Source of the DNA: Corticium candelabrum
Lineage: Eukaryota; Porifera; Homoscleromorpha; Homosclerophorida; Plakinidae
NCBI RefSeq assembly: GCF_963422355.1
Contig: NC_085088.1
Coordinates: forward strand, 1,879,501 to 1,943,500
Length of the DNA stretch: 64,000 nucleotides
Direction of reading: 5' to 3'
The notes under the pieces were generated by a model, which worked only from the letters and a program-made list of their open reading frames with translations, did no database searches and had not been told where the DNA came from. Made by a program: the position numbers and the translations under genes. This document shows, in pieces, positions 24,527-37,796 of this stretch. Every line of letters starts with the position of its first letter. The first letter of the stretch is position 1.

Positions 24527-24858
24527 TTTGTCAATTTATGTTGCATATGAAATGGTATGGTGTTATACACACAGACACACATGCAAGAAAACGGTTTATG
24601 ACAAATGGTTATTTAAATCCTAACACGTACACCAATGTTGTGACAACTGACTAGTATACACTTCACAATTTCTTCTTCTTGATTACCTACACATAGAACA
24701 GTAAACTTCTGTCTGTGTCATTGCTTTGTTGTGACGAACCTGTTGACTACTGCGGCTGCTGTCAAGCATGTTGTATGCTATACTCACTCCTCGCTTTGTC
24801 CCACCCCTATAGAAGCAAATGTAAACGGTCTGAGAAAGTACGCTGATACACTTTGAAA
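24527..24858. other. Tail-to-tail intergenic stretch
   Basis: About 330 bp between the ankycorbin-like stop and the CDK10 stop. Presumably two facing 3' UTRs. No element recognised. Confidence 0.6.
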
Positions 24859-26830
24859 TTACTTTTTGCTTGAGTCTTCGACTTGTTTTGTTTGTTTGAC
24901 ATTTGAAGCACGTTCGCGATGATGAGGAAATGTAGGCATCATCGAGGGATCAATAGCTATTAGAGTACACGATACAACTAATGCTCTCTGCACACTACGA
25001 TAAGTCACTCTTACGGAGTGGCTTCTCGACAAAGTATGAGCTGTCTAGACAATCATCAGCTGTTGCACTGAGAAAAATCAGTTAGACAAGATGTAGGGAT
25101 TTGGACACATAGAAGTAGATACCGTTTGGCTGGGTCGTACGTCAGTAGTCTGTTTAGAAGACTCAGTCCCGCTCTCGATAACCAGTGAAATTTGTGCTTC
25201 AAATTGTTGTATCTGGAAAGCAATAGCAGACTGCAGTGCCTACTGTTGTGACTCTACAGCACAGTATGTTATACGGCTGTTGCCTTAGACTGTAGTTCCT
25301 TGCTCCTGGAAGTTCAGAGAACCCCTGTGTATGACAAAAGTGGCTCATTTAACAACAACTAATATCATTGAGTCATACAGGCCATATTGTTTCGCTGGGT
25401 GTCCCGAGCATGTCGATCATTCTCTCTAGCTGGTTAATCTCAGATTGTCCTGGTAATAAAGGCTTGTGTGCTAATAACTCTCCGAGGATACATCCTGCAG
25501 CCCTAAAGTAAACAATGACAATGACGTTAAGATCATGAGTGAGTCGAAGTCTACCACAGTGCTGAACCACCGGATCGGATATGCAGACAGTGATCAATGC
25601 ATGGCAGAAATTGGATAACGACAGTTCACAAATTCTTTATCTGACACCTTGCGACTGCTTACAAGTGCTATACAGCTCATGATAGAACCTCGTTTGCCAC
25701 TTTGATTATAATTATGAAGAAGGGATTTCAGCCGTTCAATATTTCAGTATGAGGTGCTTGCAATATGCGTCATTGTTATCTGTTATTAGTGTATTTGATA
25801 TCAACACATGCATTGACATTAAGTCATACAATTTAATATAAATTATTAATTTTTATAATGTATACAGAATATGGTATATATATTATTAAATTCAAGTTGT
25901 GTTTAATTAAGCCAAAATTTAAATTTTTATATAATTGTTTAGTAGTTTATTATTTATTAATTATACATTTTATAATATATTTTATAATAATTTATATAAA
26001 ATATAATAAATTAATTAAATTGCTAAATTTCAATGTTATATGTTCCACCTTTTAAGTGACCAAAAATGTTTGTTGCCTCGGATACGTTACTACTTCTACA
26101 GTCTATACAGCAAGTCAATGAACATTTAATTTGAGCTACCTTTTTATTATTTATTTATTTATTTATTTCTCATGCATTTATCAAGTACAATAGTAGCTTT
26201 AATATTTTCAATTGAGGCACGCTCACCACATGTCTACTGCAAACGTGTGGATCTTTGCTCCCAATAGTAGCTCTGGGGCTCGATACCATAGTGTGACAAC
26301 AGTCGGGGTTGTCGGTTTTGGAGGATACCCCAGCTTTCTTGCCAAACCAAAATCAGCTAGAATAATTCAGAGATAACTCAAGATGGATGTAACTGTTAAG
26401 GATATAGTTATAATATCCAAACCTATTTTTACACAGCCGCTGTCTGTCAATAGTAAATTCGAAACCTTCAAATCTCTATGGAACAAAGTGTATCTTAGTT
26501 AGTCATGCATTGAGTGTAACTGTTAGCATACCTATGAATGATACAATGTCTATGTAGATAGGCTATTCCACTAAACATCTGTTTCATAATGCATTTCACC
26601 TGCAATGAGAAATCAAGGTTACACATAGGCATATGTTTGGCTTAGAATGCAGCAAGATTTGATGGATAGTCAAGATACCTCGGCCTCTGTGAATGGAGTA
26701 GGCATGTTATCCAACAGACTTGCTAAATCTTGCTCACAATACTTCATCACTAAGAATATGCTGCAACAGTGTAATAGATTGACAATTAAAACTTGATGAG
26801 TTGCACTTTCAAATTAGAAAGCAGTCAACG

Positions 26831-26904
<74 letters not shown>

Positions 26905-27503
26905 CCTGTTTAATTCCTTTCCTACAACAACTTCCATCAACTCCACCACATTGTCATGCCTCAGGTCTAGCAGCAGCATAATCTCGCGAAGACTACTGAT
27001 CGGAAGACCTAGCAGCATTAATTAAATATATAATTATAACAGATTATTAATTAAGTATAGCCCAACTAATATCTACAAAATCACCATCTCTCTCCCTCTC
27101 CATTCTAACTCGTTTCAGTGCCACGATTTCTTTACTTCGAGTATCGAGAGCTCTATCTACATATACAGACTATGACCACTATCCCCATCTCCGATGCAGA
27201 CTTCAATATTAGAATTCCTACAGACTATGCCGTATGTTCCTTCTCCGATGCGATTCAACTTCTCAAATTCGTCCACACTGCGACATGATCCCGACTATAT
27301 ATACACATACCAGGTAGTTAATTAACTTTAATTACTTATACCAAACTATTTCATGGATCAAAGCCTAGGTATACCTTCAAGCTTCTAGGGACTGAGCTAA
27401 TAGATCCATCAGTAAAGGACACTATAGAAATATCGCCACCAGTAGCGTCGTAAGAATCACGCTGTTTATTGCTTGTACCAGGAACATCTAGAGTATCTGA
27501 CAT
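24859..27503 (-). CDS. CDK10: Cyclin-dependent kinase 10
   Basis: A Ser/Thr kinase of the cyclin-M partner type. It starts [20 protein letters not shown] (27503 down). The glycine loop is [12 protein letters not shown] (about 27250). The cyclin-binding helix carries the diagnostic [19 protein letters not shown] (27018-26960). Next are [47 protein letters not shown] with the HRDLKxxN catalytic loop, [10 protein letters not shown] with DFG, and [16 protein letters not shown]. Then [20 protein letters not shown] (25500), [19 protein letters not shown] (about 25325), [20 protein letters not shown] (25200), [14 protein letters not shown] (25060) and a last exon with [17 protein letters not shown] ending TAA at 24859. 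The PISSLRE helix and the MPTFPHHR end separate it from CDK11 (PITSLRE). All key kinase residues are present. Head-to-head with KIF28. Confidence 0.95.
25840..26050. other. Strongly A/T-rich intron tract of CDK10
   Basis: About 200 bp dominated by TTAAT/ATTTA runs. No coding or transposon signature. Confidence 0.7.
26832..26903. repeat. (GT)n microsatellite
   Basis: About 70 bp of GT, directly next to the CDK10 exon that encodes the PISSLRE helix. Confidence 0.97.
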
Positions 27504-27589
27504 CGTAAAATGTCTGGGTATGCGAGTTATGCGCGTTTATCCGGGATACAACCAAATTGTGAGCCGGCGACCCATCAACAGGCATAGAA
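27504..27589. promoter_or_regulatory. Divergent promoter region CDK10/KIF28
   Basis: 86 bp between opposite start codons, the tightest divergent pair in the window. Both 5' UTRs must be very short or overlapping. Inference from spacing. Confidence 0.5.
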
Positions 27590-30500
27590 ATGGGAGACGG
27601 AGAAGGAGAAAACGTCAAAGTGGCAGTCAGACTTCGTCCTTTTATATCCTTTTTTGAAGACTATCATCTATCTATCTGTACACCTTAAAGACTGCGACTA
27701 AAAACTTTAGTTTGCAGATTCTGAATCAAAATTGAAATAATTATTTCAATGGCGCTGCATGCAGTCGCGATATCCTAGATTCGCAGTATAAGTTTTGCTA
27801 GTTTACTTGTACTTTTTTTGGCGTTTTCTGTCGTTTGTTTGTGTTTGTTGTTTTTGCTTCCTATAAAGGCGTCTGTGGTTGTCGTGGCGATGATCGAGTC
27901 CTTAACTCTCTGTACAACAAGCGCGAGTTGACACGACAAGCTAAGCTAATTATCAAGATGGAAGGTGCCCGCACGTGGATACAAGATCCCGATAATCTCC
28001 AAGACGAGCCGAAGTCGTTCACGTTTGATCACAGCTACTGGTCATTTGATGGATACCGCGAACTGGAGAATGGATATCTGGAACCCACCAGTCCACAATA
28101 TGCAGATCAGGTACAGTGTTATTCTAAATATAGTAAATATAGTACATTAATTAAATTTTTATTGCATTATTATTGTCATCGTCATATAATTAGTAAGGGC
28201 GTGGCCTGTTGTACACTTCCGTCAATTGCGTACTCACGTGACATAGGGTAAACATGCACGTGCTTGGCGTGTACATAGAGACATGTGTGAGGAGGTTATA
28301 AGGACACGCGAGGCATCTGAGAAAACTTTTCTTACGTCGCGTAGTTCATCTCAATGGTTACCACGGCAGGCTTGTAAATTGCAGAAACTGTTTAATTAAC
28401 AGAAATATTATGGACAGCCAATTTATCTGTGGTTGTTAGAAATTTGTCGATTAACTCAGAACCTGAAATGGTCTGAGGTAAGAAATGATTTAGTTAATTT
28501 TTAGTTTTGTTTATTTTTGTAGAAAAAGGTGTTTGATGATTTGGGCAGGAGTGTACTGACCAACGCATGGCTCGGCTATAACTGTTCACTCTTTGCATAT
28601 GGCCAAACAGGAAGTGGGAAATCGTACTCAGTGGTTGGTTATGGTCCAAATAAAGGTTAGGAATTGATTAACATTAGTGGGGACTACACCATAAATATAT
28701 AGCAATAGAACTTGAAATAGAATAATAATATAACCATAGTCACGTGACATGCGACCAGTCACGTGAACGCATATTGAGGTGGTTATGGTATTGCAAGGCA
28801 AGTGTGCAATAAGTTACTTCTGGTTATTATTGTACAGTACTCTCACTTATACTTACGCACGTCATGTGACCATGATATAAATAATTTAATATGGCTGTTA
28901 ACGGCACTCGGAGAGGGGTTGTTAGCTCTCGACTTCACCTCGGGTGATAACCCTGCCCCTCACACTGGCAAAAGCCATATAGCACGCTAATCATAAAATG
29001 CAGATGTACAAACAAGCAAACAGACAAATTGCACGACAGTGGACAGACACAGACAGCAGTGTGGAAATTAGGGAATTATTTTGGCTCGGATAAACTGAGC
29101 CTTGGTAGGACATTCGTGTATAGTGTTATGTGTCTAATTAAGTGCCTTCCCTACTGCATTCATTTTGCATGTAATTTTTACAACCAACTTCCAAGTGAGA
29201 AATCATGTTAAAGGCAGCTGAGGTTTTCTCTGGATAAAGCGTGCTAGGAGGCACCTAAGTTCATGAAATTAACAGTTACACCATTGAAAGGCCATCACGT
29301 ACTAAGAGACAAGGTTTACACTATCATATATGCATACAGGTGGACGTTTTGTCCAAAACATGTCCGTACACTGGTGCAGTATTTGGTCAGACAAACAACA
29401 CATTTGGTGGGACATTGTCCTATGTCCTACTGTACTACACTGGACAGTCATATTTATTGATTTACAGTTGGGAGTCAACTACAAATTATTCATTACTGAT
29501 AAGCAAATGGATTGATACTGCAAACAAATTTTAGCGACTGTTTACGAAATGCTAGATGGCATTAATGGTGACTTAATTAACACACAGTGTAAATACAAGC
29601 AAACAGATATCATGCCATTGCAGTCGCCTTTACTCTTATCTATGTAGGAATAGTTCCCATGTTTTGTGAGCAGCTCTTTGATGAAATCAACCAGAAAGTG
29701 AGCTTAAATGCACAAGAAACAGAATACCAGGTGACAACAAACAGTTATCTGTTAATCTTTAACGTTTCATGAAAGCGATTTAATGATTTCTTTGCAGGTG
29801 TCCTTCAGTATGCTGGAAATATACAATGAAAAGGTATAAGGTAGATATTATTGACTGAAATACGATAGATTTTTCAAAATGTCTTGACAAACGTGGCTAT
29901 AGTTGTTTATGTTGGCTTAACCAGTGACGTCTTATACCCGTTTACACGAGCACTTGTAAGCGGGCTGAGCCTTGCTGATCCGTGTGAGCTCGACTCAGTA
30001 TTTCTAGCCGGGCCAGCACGGCCTAGCTCGGGTCAAGTACATCATGTAAACGCATACGTGCTGGAAAACGAGCCATGCATGCTCATTTGGTACAGCTGTC
30101 GATAGACCTACGTCTCGTATAAATAGTACGACGTCTTGTATATGTCCTACGCATTTTTTGATATGACTGTTGCAAAGCCATAGAGAAAAAATGCGACCAG
30201 CTTGACTTGTGTCCATTGCAAACGTGAGCTAACACGAGCTATGTCAATCTCAAGTAACTAACGCACGTAATGACACGCATTGACTTTCTTCTACCGAGTG
30301 TGTTGTGTAAATGCGGACTGGAATACTGGGCTGGCATGGGCTGGCACGGCTTGGCTCGGCTCAGCTTGGCTCGCTATGCGTGCTCGTGTAAACGGGGTAT
30401 TAGAGTCGTGCTTTGTCATAGAATTTTATTTTATATGCAAGAGAGATATTGTAGTGAGGCGTTGAGGTGTTATGGGGTTTATACCTAGATTATATTGCCA

Positions 30501-32132
30501 TTTTAATTTATTTAATTATTTACAAAATAGCAATAAAGTAATGCATGTATTTAGAAATTGTTTAATATGAAATGTTACATGTATTTCAGGGCCGACAAAG
30601 CAGGGTGGGCCAGGTGAGCCATGGCCTACCCAACTTTTAAAAACGAAACTTTTCACCAACAGGCTTTTGGCAAGAACTTCCGGAGACATTGGTTTAAGTG
30701 ATTAAATAAATTAGCTATTTTTACGTTTACTGTATGTGGGGCTTGGCCATGCAAGACCTGGCCCATGCACCCAACATCTGGAGTGCTCTGTCGGCCCTGT
30801 ATTTATAAATTGGTTTGTAAAGTTTGTTGACATGCATGCAGTGTACACAACATTAATAGGAAACTTAATTTGTAAAACATAGGTGCGAGACTTGCTCAAC
30901 CCAAAAGGAAGCAAGAGCAGCGGTCTCAAAGTGCGGCAACATCCTAAAACTGGCTTTTACAGTTAGAATCATTCGATATCTTTGTAACTAAGATTTATAT
31001 CAACTCGGATGTTTCTTCAGTTCCTGAGCTATTGATTGTTCCCGTTGACAGTTTTAAGGACATATCTAATCGTATGAATGAAGGGACACAGAACAGGACT
31101 GTTGCATCGACAAACATGAACAAGACGAGCAGTCGAGCGCACACTGTTGTGACACTGAAGTTTACTCAGAAGGGCAAGAGTGCTAGTGGTGCCAACACAA
31201 CGAAGACGTCGAATGTCAACCTTGTTGATCTTGCTGGAAGGTTTACTGACTGCATTTCATGTTGTAGACATATGATATGCTCTAGAGTTGTTTGATGTAT
31301 GATTTACAGTGAGAGAGCAGACAGCACGGGAGCGACTGGTGAGAGATTAAAAGAAGGAGCCGCAATCAATCAGTCACTCTCAGCGCTGGGTAACGTAATT
31401 GCTGCTTTGGCGGATAACAAGAGTGGAACTATTGGTATCGATGTGTTGAGTGTCGAGACGTGTGTTGCGGTCTTATTGTTGTGTTGATTACTGTAGTTCC
31501 GTACAGAGACTCTGTTCTTACCAAACTGCTGAAGAATGCTCTGGGTGGAAACAGCAAAACAATAATGGTATACACTTAGACACTTTGCTTTTGTATATGT
31601 GCAAGCAGACAGACAGGCAGATGGAAGATGGACAAACAGAAGTATTAATCAAGAGTATCAGGCTTCAGAATTATGATTACAATTTGTCTCTGCATGCCAT
31701 GCATGGTTTCTGTTGGTGACTTGGATAATTGTAGCATTCATGATTCTCATGTTTGTGATGCATGTGGAGTGTGGTAGTGTGTGGTTAGTATATAGTGTTG
31801 GTGTGTATTAATTGTGCTGCATGATGTTGCTGACAATTAGCTAGTAAGGAGGGATATGGTTTGCAATTTTGGACAAGCAGGCACATGAACAGACACTTGC
31901 ATGCACCTGGATGTGCATACACATGCAGTACCAATAACAACAACAACAACAACAGCAACAACAACAACAACAACTCAGTGACAACAAGAGTGCAGTATAA
32001 CAACTGATTCAGATTATGTGATTTTAAAGGTTGCTGCTCTCAGTCCTGCTGACATAAATTACGAGGAGACGTTATCCACTCTACGCTATGGTTTGTCTCA
32101 GTTATTATTATGCAAACAGCCAACCACACACA

Positions 32133-32182
<50 letters not shown>

Positions 32183-34529
32183 CACTCATGATCAATTTCA
32201 TTCACAGCTGACAGAGCAAAGCAAATCAAAACCAAAGCAGTAGTAAACGAATCTCCTACTGAGAAACTAATTCGAGAACTACGTGAAGAAAATGATAAGC
32301 TTTTGTTATTACTAAAACAAGGAGGAAGTACACTTACAGAATTGACTGCTACTGGCACTGAAGATGATGGTGACGCTGAAGAACTAAGAGCTCAGGTGTT
32401 TGCTTTTTGCTTAGTCAATTTTCTTTGTGTTGGTCTGTTTCTATCTGTTTGTGTGTTTGCACCTACGCTTGTTGCCTACAGGTTTTGTAGATTGTCTATG
32501 TGTATGATACGTATAACTACTGTGTGTGTGTGTGTGCGCGCACGCGCGTGCCTCGTAGCAATGTAGTAAGTTGTTTTCTGTGTCTACAGCTTGAAGAGAA
32601 TGAAAAACAAATGAATGAAATGAAGCAGAACTGGGAACAGAAGCTTAAGGACGCACACGATGCTCTCCAGGTTTCTTTTAAATTCTACTGAAAACCTTGA
32701 GTCATGTGTGTGTAATGTAATGCATTTACACAGGAACGTGACAATGAGGAAGAGCGGAAAAAGCAAGAACTTGCAACAGTTCCACATTTTTACAATCTTA
32801 ACGTTGACCCTCAACTGACAAGAATGATAGTACACACTCTAAAACAAGGTCAGCAATTTGGCACTGTTACTATATACCTGGTAAATATTGTTACTCAACT
32901 CGTGTTCTGACAGGTCACTCTACTGTTGGTAGCAAGGGGAAAGATTCTAAGCCTGACATTCTGCTGATTGGCTTGAAGTATGCATGAGCTTTGTGTGTGT
33001 GTTTTTTTGCTGAAGTATGATTTATGTATATCTACTGTCTTACAGCATACTCCAGCAGCATGCTGAGATTGTTAACATAGATGGGTCTGTCAGTCTTACA
33101 CCAAATGATGGAGCAGCTGTTAGGATCAACGGTGAACTGGTGACAAGTAAAATTTCTATCCATCATAATGACAGGTTTGTGATACATGCTTGTTTGGGGA
33201 ATTGGTAGATGTTGACTTGTTGGTGTGCAGATGTTAGTATCTACCTGTCATGCACATGTGTGATTCCTTGTTATTTGGTTGTCTCGTTGTTGACATACGT
33301 AGCTTTCTTGGAATGTGTGTTGCGTTGCACTAATATTATCTTTTGTTTATCTGTCTGTTTGTGTAGTTTTTGTTTAATTGTTTGTTTGCTTGTTTGTTTG
33401 TTTGTTTGTTTGTTTGTGTGTGTACATGTGTGTGCACGCATGTGTGTGATGGTTTGACTGACTGTGTCTTATTTCGACAAATTACAACAGGCTACAGTCT
33501 TATATGCAATTTTAGGATACTCTTTGGATCAAATCACTTATATGTATTCCAACACCCTGCTGAACATCAATCAGCAAAACAAAACGGTATTCCTATACAA
33601 GAAGTATCTTATGATGAAGCTCAAGAGGAAATTGCTCGGTGCTCTGGCATTGATGTCAATAGTGGAAATTCGGGTGACCAGAAAGGTTTGTCAAAGTGTG
33701 ATTGTTAGTCAGAATGTTATTGGTGGGTAACTCAAGTTGATGTGTGTAGCTGACCAGTTGTTGAAGGAAGAATTGACGGAGATGATACCAATGGTTAATG
33801 AAGCCAATGCAATCAGTGAAGAGCTGGATCGTAGAGTATGTAATTTTCAAATTTGTTTAACACATTGACAAGTGACATGATTAGCTTTGCAGAAACCTAG
33901 AAAGATAGACAATGTAATAAGCATAAACAGAATTGACTTACTGAGGGACATATTCATGTATTATATGGCCGACAGACAGACAGACTAGCCCTGGAACAGT
34001 GATGATATATGAAAATTTATGTATTTGACAGACAGATCGACAAATCGAAGACAGACAGACAGACAGACAGACCGTAATGGTCTTGTTGTGTTTGTGTTAG
34101 GTTGCTCATGAAGTAAATGTTTGATTTAAATGGAAAATATATGTATTGACAGACAGACAGACAGATAGACGGACGGACAGACAGACAGACAGACTTTGGA
34201 CATTGGGCAAAGGACAACAGTTTCTGTATCAGATATCTCAAAGATCAAGAGATGACAACAGAAAATCAACAGCATAGATTTCAAAATTTACTGGCGACAA
34301 CAACTGGCAGTGACATTGCAGAGATGCAATGCCAGTGTTATCAAAAGGAAGATAGACAGGATAACATGCTCGAGAGACTCATTAGGCGATTTTACAGAAG
34401 TCAATTGCACACTAGCTAAGTTAGTACTGTAAAAACGGCCCTAGTGATTGTATAATTTGATCCGAAGAGACAGTAATTTTAACTATATTTAGATTGTAAT
34501 AGCTTTGATGTTTCAAATATATTTTCCTT

Positions 34530-34563
<34 letters not shown>

Positions 34564-35471
34564 AAGTGGGACGACTGAATGCTGCGGAGTTTTTTATCGA
34601 CTTCTGGTCCAAACACTTTCCTGTTCAGCTCCAGAAGTGTAATGCTAGAGTCATCTCTAAAAGGCTATCTTCGCTGTCTGAAGGCAACAGATGTGACCTC
34701 TTTGCCACCCAGTTCTTCAGCCACTAACTGGAGGCTTTGCTTGTACACTGTAGTTTTTAAGTGTAGTCCTTATTTTGCTTTACACGAGTTTCAATTTTAG
34801 CTTAGTTTAGTTGATGAACACTACTAGTAGTTGGACAGTATATAGTACCCTGCATTGCAAAATGTATCATAGATAAAAGTTCAAATATATGTGACAGACA
34901 GACAGACAGACAGGAAGACACGTGGCAGTGCATTGTTTCAACTTGTTCTGTTTACATACAGCATTTGTAATTTGAAGCATTTTGTTTTGGACAGGTTCAG
35001 TTTGAAATTGCTATTTTGCCTGCTATTGCCCTTGGACGTGATTCTGACCACTCAGAAGTATGGGTGCGGATGAACAGTTTGGTCAACGATCAATCTTGGC
35101 TGTGGCCTCGTAACAAGTTTATCAATCGCAAATACCTCATGTCAGAAATGTATGAAAACTACGTGGATGGAGAAAACTGGAAGCTTCCAGATGTTAGTGT
35201 TTCTTGAATTCTCAGTAACAAGCTTGCCTGTTGCTATTTGAGATATACGAATGTTGTCATAGGAACGAGACCCATTTACTGAAAATCCAGATACAGAAAT
35301 CTTAATTGGTAGTACTACTGTCTATTTGCAGAATCTTGCGTATTTGGTAAAAAACGAGTCAATGTAGTTGGATTTTTGTTCAATTTTGTCTTCATTGACA
35401 GGTTGATTTGCGAAATCAATATGAGCTGCTGGACTACTGTGGCAACAAGACGGGAGTTATAAATGTTATTA

Positions 35472-35509
<38 letters not shown>

Positions 35510-35951
35510 CTTATTTAATTATTTAATTATTTATTATTTTTTAATGTTAGGTTGACTTAGTCCCTTGTCGAGCTGATGGTACTGAAATATCTGATGAAGA
35601 TAATGATGATGATCTGTTTGTGGACAACCCTAGTGAACTCATTGGTCGGTCTGTGAGTTTCTATGTCAAAATCCCCAACTGCCGAGGCCTGCCTCGTAGC
35701 ATATACAAAGTGAGACTATAGAGTATTATGTCAAGATGTGCTGAATGGTACAAATTGATTTGTGGCATTGTATGACAGGAAGTGTGGTGTCGTTATATAT
35801 TTTACGTTGACAACGATCCCACTGAAACGAACCACATTGAGGGTACCTCTAATCCGGATTTTAATCATGCAAGACTTATTGTTGTGCCTGCTGCAACCAA
35901 ACAAGTAAATTGTTAATATCGTAATAGTAACAACAATAATTTGTATTAATG

Positions 35952-36010
<59 letters not shown>

Positions 36011-37136
36011 GCTGCTATGGCATGTTTACATCACACACCCCTAAATATGATATAACGACTATTATGTAGTATTGCATTCAAGTAATGATGATTGTTGTTT
36101 GTGTAGTTTGTGAACTATGTGACAAATCAGTACGTTCGTTTTGAAGTGTGGGGTAAGTATGACGAGGCAAACGTTAGCAAGGCTACTCACAATGGCACAA
36201 CCCGTGAACTTATAAAGTCTAAGAAGCAGCAATCGGGTGTACCTGCTGGCAAAAATTTACCAAAAGTTGCTCTTGATATGTGGAGAAAGGTAAGAATTAT
36301 TGTTGCTGACATGAGGCATACTATGCCACATAGCTATTTGTCTACATGTTGTGGTGTGCGCTCGGTTTGTCATTGTGACTTAAGTTGAATATGTATACTT
36401 ATATACTGAATAGAGAGGAGAACAGGAAGGAAACAGAAAGGATCTTCAGCAACGAACTATTCGACGCAAAACTGACTGCCTAGAGAAAAAGATGGTGAGC
36501 TATGTGGTTGAATTAAGAGTTTACACAATCTGCTGCATATAGTTTGATTATCAGGCTCTGATAGTCCAGCTGCTTGATAAAGCTGAGCAGCAGAACAAGA
36601 AGACTGTGAAGGTATGGGGATGTGTGTCTAGTACAATTGACTGATGATTTATGATGCATTTGCATGAAATGTAAAAAGGTTCTTATAGCAGAAAATGAGC
36701 AAAGCAAATACACAACAGTTATATTATCACCGTCATTTAGTCAGTTCATTTAGGACAGCAATTTAATTGTATTAATTTGTAGTGAAATGTTGGCCTAAAT
36801 ATGGATGATGTATGTAGTTATAATTGTAAACCCAATGGTGTGAGCTTTCTTATAGATTGCTGACATTCGTCAGATTTTGAGTGGTTCTTGTCCATCAGGA
36901 CGATCTTCAGGTACAGGTAGGCTGTAGAAGTATGTGTAGTCAGTAGCATTTGCAGACTGTAAATGCATCTCATTTCAGTCGTTTCGCCGTCAACTGTATC
37001 TGTGAAAGCCGTGCATGTTTCAACACAAACATCCAAATCAAATGCCACCAAAGGGCCACGCTCACGAGTCTCATCTTCAGACTCGAACAACAGCAAATCA
37101 TCTGATGATAAAAGTCGTACGTGCAGCTTGGTGTAA
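27590..37136 (+). CDS. KIF28P: Kinesin-3 family motor, KIF28/klp-6 type
   Basis: A plus-end-directed microtubule motor. Exon 1 (27590-27643) reads [18 protein letters not shown] and joins across an AT-AC intron to [20 protein letters not shown] (27916 on). Motor hallmarks: [14 protein letters not shown]-loop [17 protein letters not shown] (about 28595); [10 protein letters not shown]; the switch I-type [15 protein letters not shown]; switch [78 protein letters not shown] neck coiled coil, an FHA domain ([14 protein letters not shown], 33519) and a KIF1B/C2-like region follow ([20 protein letters not shown], 35100; [31 protein letters not shown]). Short helices lead to a Ser-rich tail ending TAA at 37134. 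The insert [20 protein letters not shown] and GYGPNKG favour KIF28 over KIF1/13/16; this call is from memory. Confidence 0.88.
27644..27915 (+). other. U12-type AT-AC intron in the kinesin gene
   Basis: The intron starts ATATCCTTTT (27644-27653) and ends TGTAC at 27915. A perfect TCCTTAAC branch-site box lies at 27899-27906, about 10 nt before the AC end. Splicing joins VAVRLRPF to NKREL, restoring the family-typical RPFN.RE motif with no frame change. No GT-AG alternative gives this junction. Confidence 0.92.
29935..30399 (+). mobile_element. MITE with TACCCCGTTTACACGAGCAC ends, copy 1
   Basis: Left TACCCGTTTACACGAGCAC and right reverse complement TACCCCGTTTACACGAGCAC. Flanked by TTA on both sides. 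Inside, GGCTGG/CGGGCTGAGC-type subrepeats sit near both ends. 465 bp, in a KIF28 intron. A second copy in the opposite orientation lies at 60411-61052. Confidence 0.85.
30589..30799. mobile_element. Short hAT-like MITE
   Basis: Left CAGGGCCGACAAAGCA and right reverse complement CAGGGCCGACAGAGCA, flanked by TATTT on both sides. 211 bp. In a KIF28 intron. Confidence 0.75.
31938..31975. repeat. (CAA)n microsatellite
   Basis: About 38 bp of AACAAC repeats with one CAG, in a KIF28 intron. Confidence 0.9.
32136..32180. repeat. (CA)n microsatellite
   Basis: About 44 bp of CA next to the KIF28 exon starting [12 protein letters not shown]. Confidence 0.95.
33840..34990. repeat. KIF28 intron packed with (GACA)n-led repeat copies
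   Basis: Four (GACA)n blocks (about 34057, 34149, 34533, 34890) are each preceded by an A/T-rich lead (AAATATATGT or AATTTATGT). Two of them are followed by related sequences: at 34293 encoding [20 protein letters not shown] and at 34603 encoding [20 protein letters not shown]. No host exon lies here: the flanking exons join directly (SEELDR to [10 protein letters not shown]). Confidence 0.7.
35953..36002. repeat. (GT)n microsatellite
   Basis: About 48 bp of GT in a late KIF28 intron. Confidence 0.95.
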
Positions 37137-37509
37137 TGATTCAATTAACAAGAGAAAATCGGCAGGAAATGTTAGAGAAATATTTATGTGAGATTTATTT
37201 TAATAGACATCGATGCACATATCAAACTATGCACTCCACATGTAACTGATGTGGTCAATTATGAAGTTGAGCACAAAAATTGATTTAGTGGTTGTCAAAT
37301 GTGTCTAAATTTATCAATATGTAATGCAGGCATAATAGACCAAGATTTCTGAGAACTGTTGTCACTTCAAGGTATAATACTAAGAGTTGATATTTGAGGT
37401 AACCGTGCCTTCTACAGTTATGTAGTGCATGCAGTGCCTTTAAATCAATTATTTATATGTATTTGTCTTGGAGCTCCACATCAAACATCATTGTCTCAGG
37501 TACAGTATG

Positions 37510-37605
37510 CCTCATCCCCAGACTCTCGTGCTAGTCTTGTTGGGCGCTTGGAATTATCATATGGGCACCGGACAAAGACTAGCGTGAGAGAGTCTGGGGA
37601 TGAGG
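37510..37605. mobile_element. 96-bp hairpin element
   Basis: The left arm CCTCATCCCCAGACTCTC...GCTAGTCTT and the right arm are inverted repeats nearly to the centre. It lies in the 660-bp tail-to-tail gap between KIF28 and NDUFS3, which otherwise shows nothing recognisable. Confidence 0.8.
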
Positions 37606-37796
37606 TAACATGTAGTCTCAGGTGCTCTGCATGTGCTAAGTTCCAGTCTGTGTGTGACCAAACCAACTGACAACAAACATTTCCTGGTACATAATATGAC
37701 AAGGCTGTTTGCAATCACATCCAATGTTCCTGTACTGTACAGCAAAGAGACTATCCACTACCCATATATTAATATTTGACTACTACAGTAGTTGAA

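Noticed and set aside
27835-28251. Kinesin exon extended upstream ([15 protein letters not shown]...)
   Set aside because: The extra residues come from the end of the AT-AC intron. The family motif resumes at NKREL.
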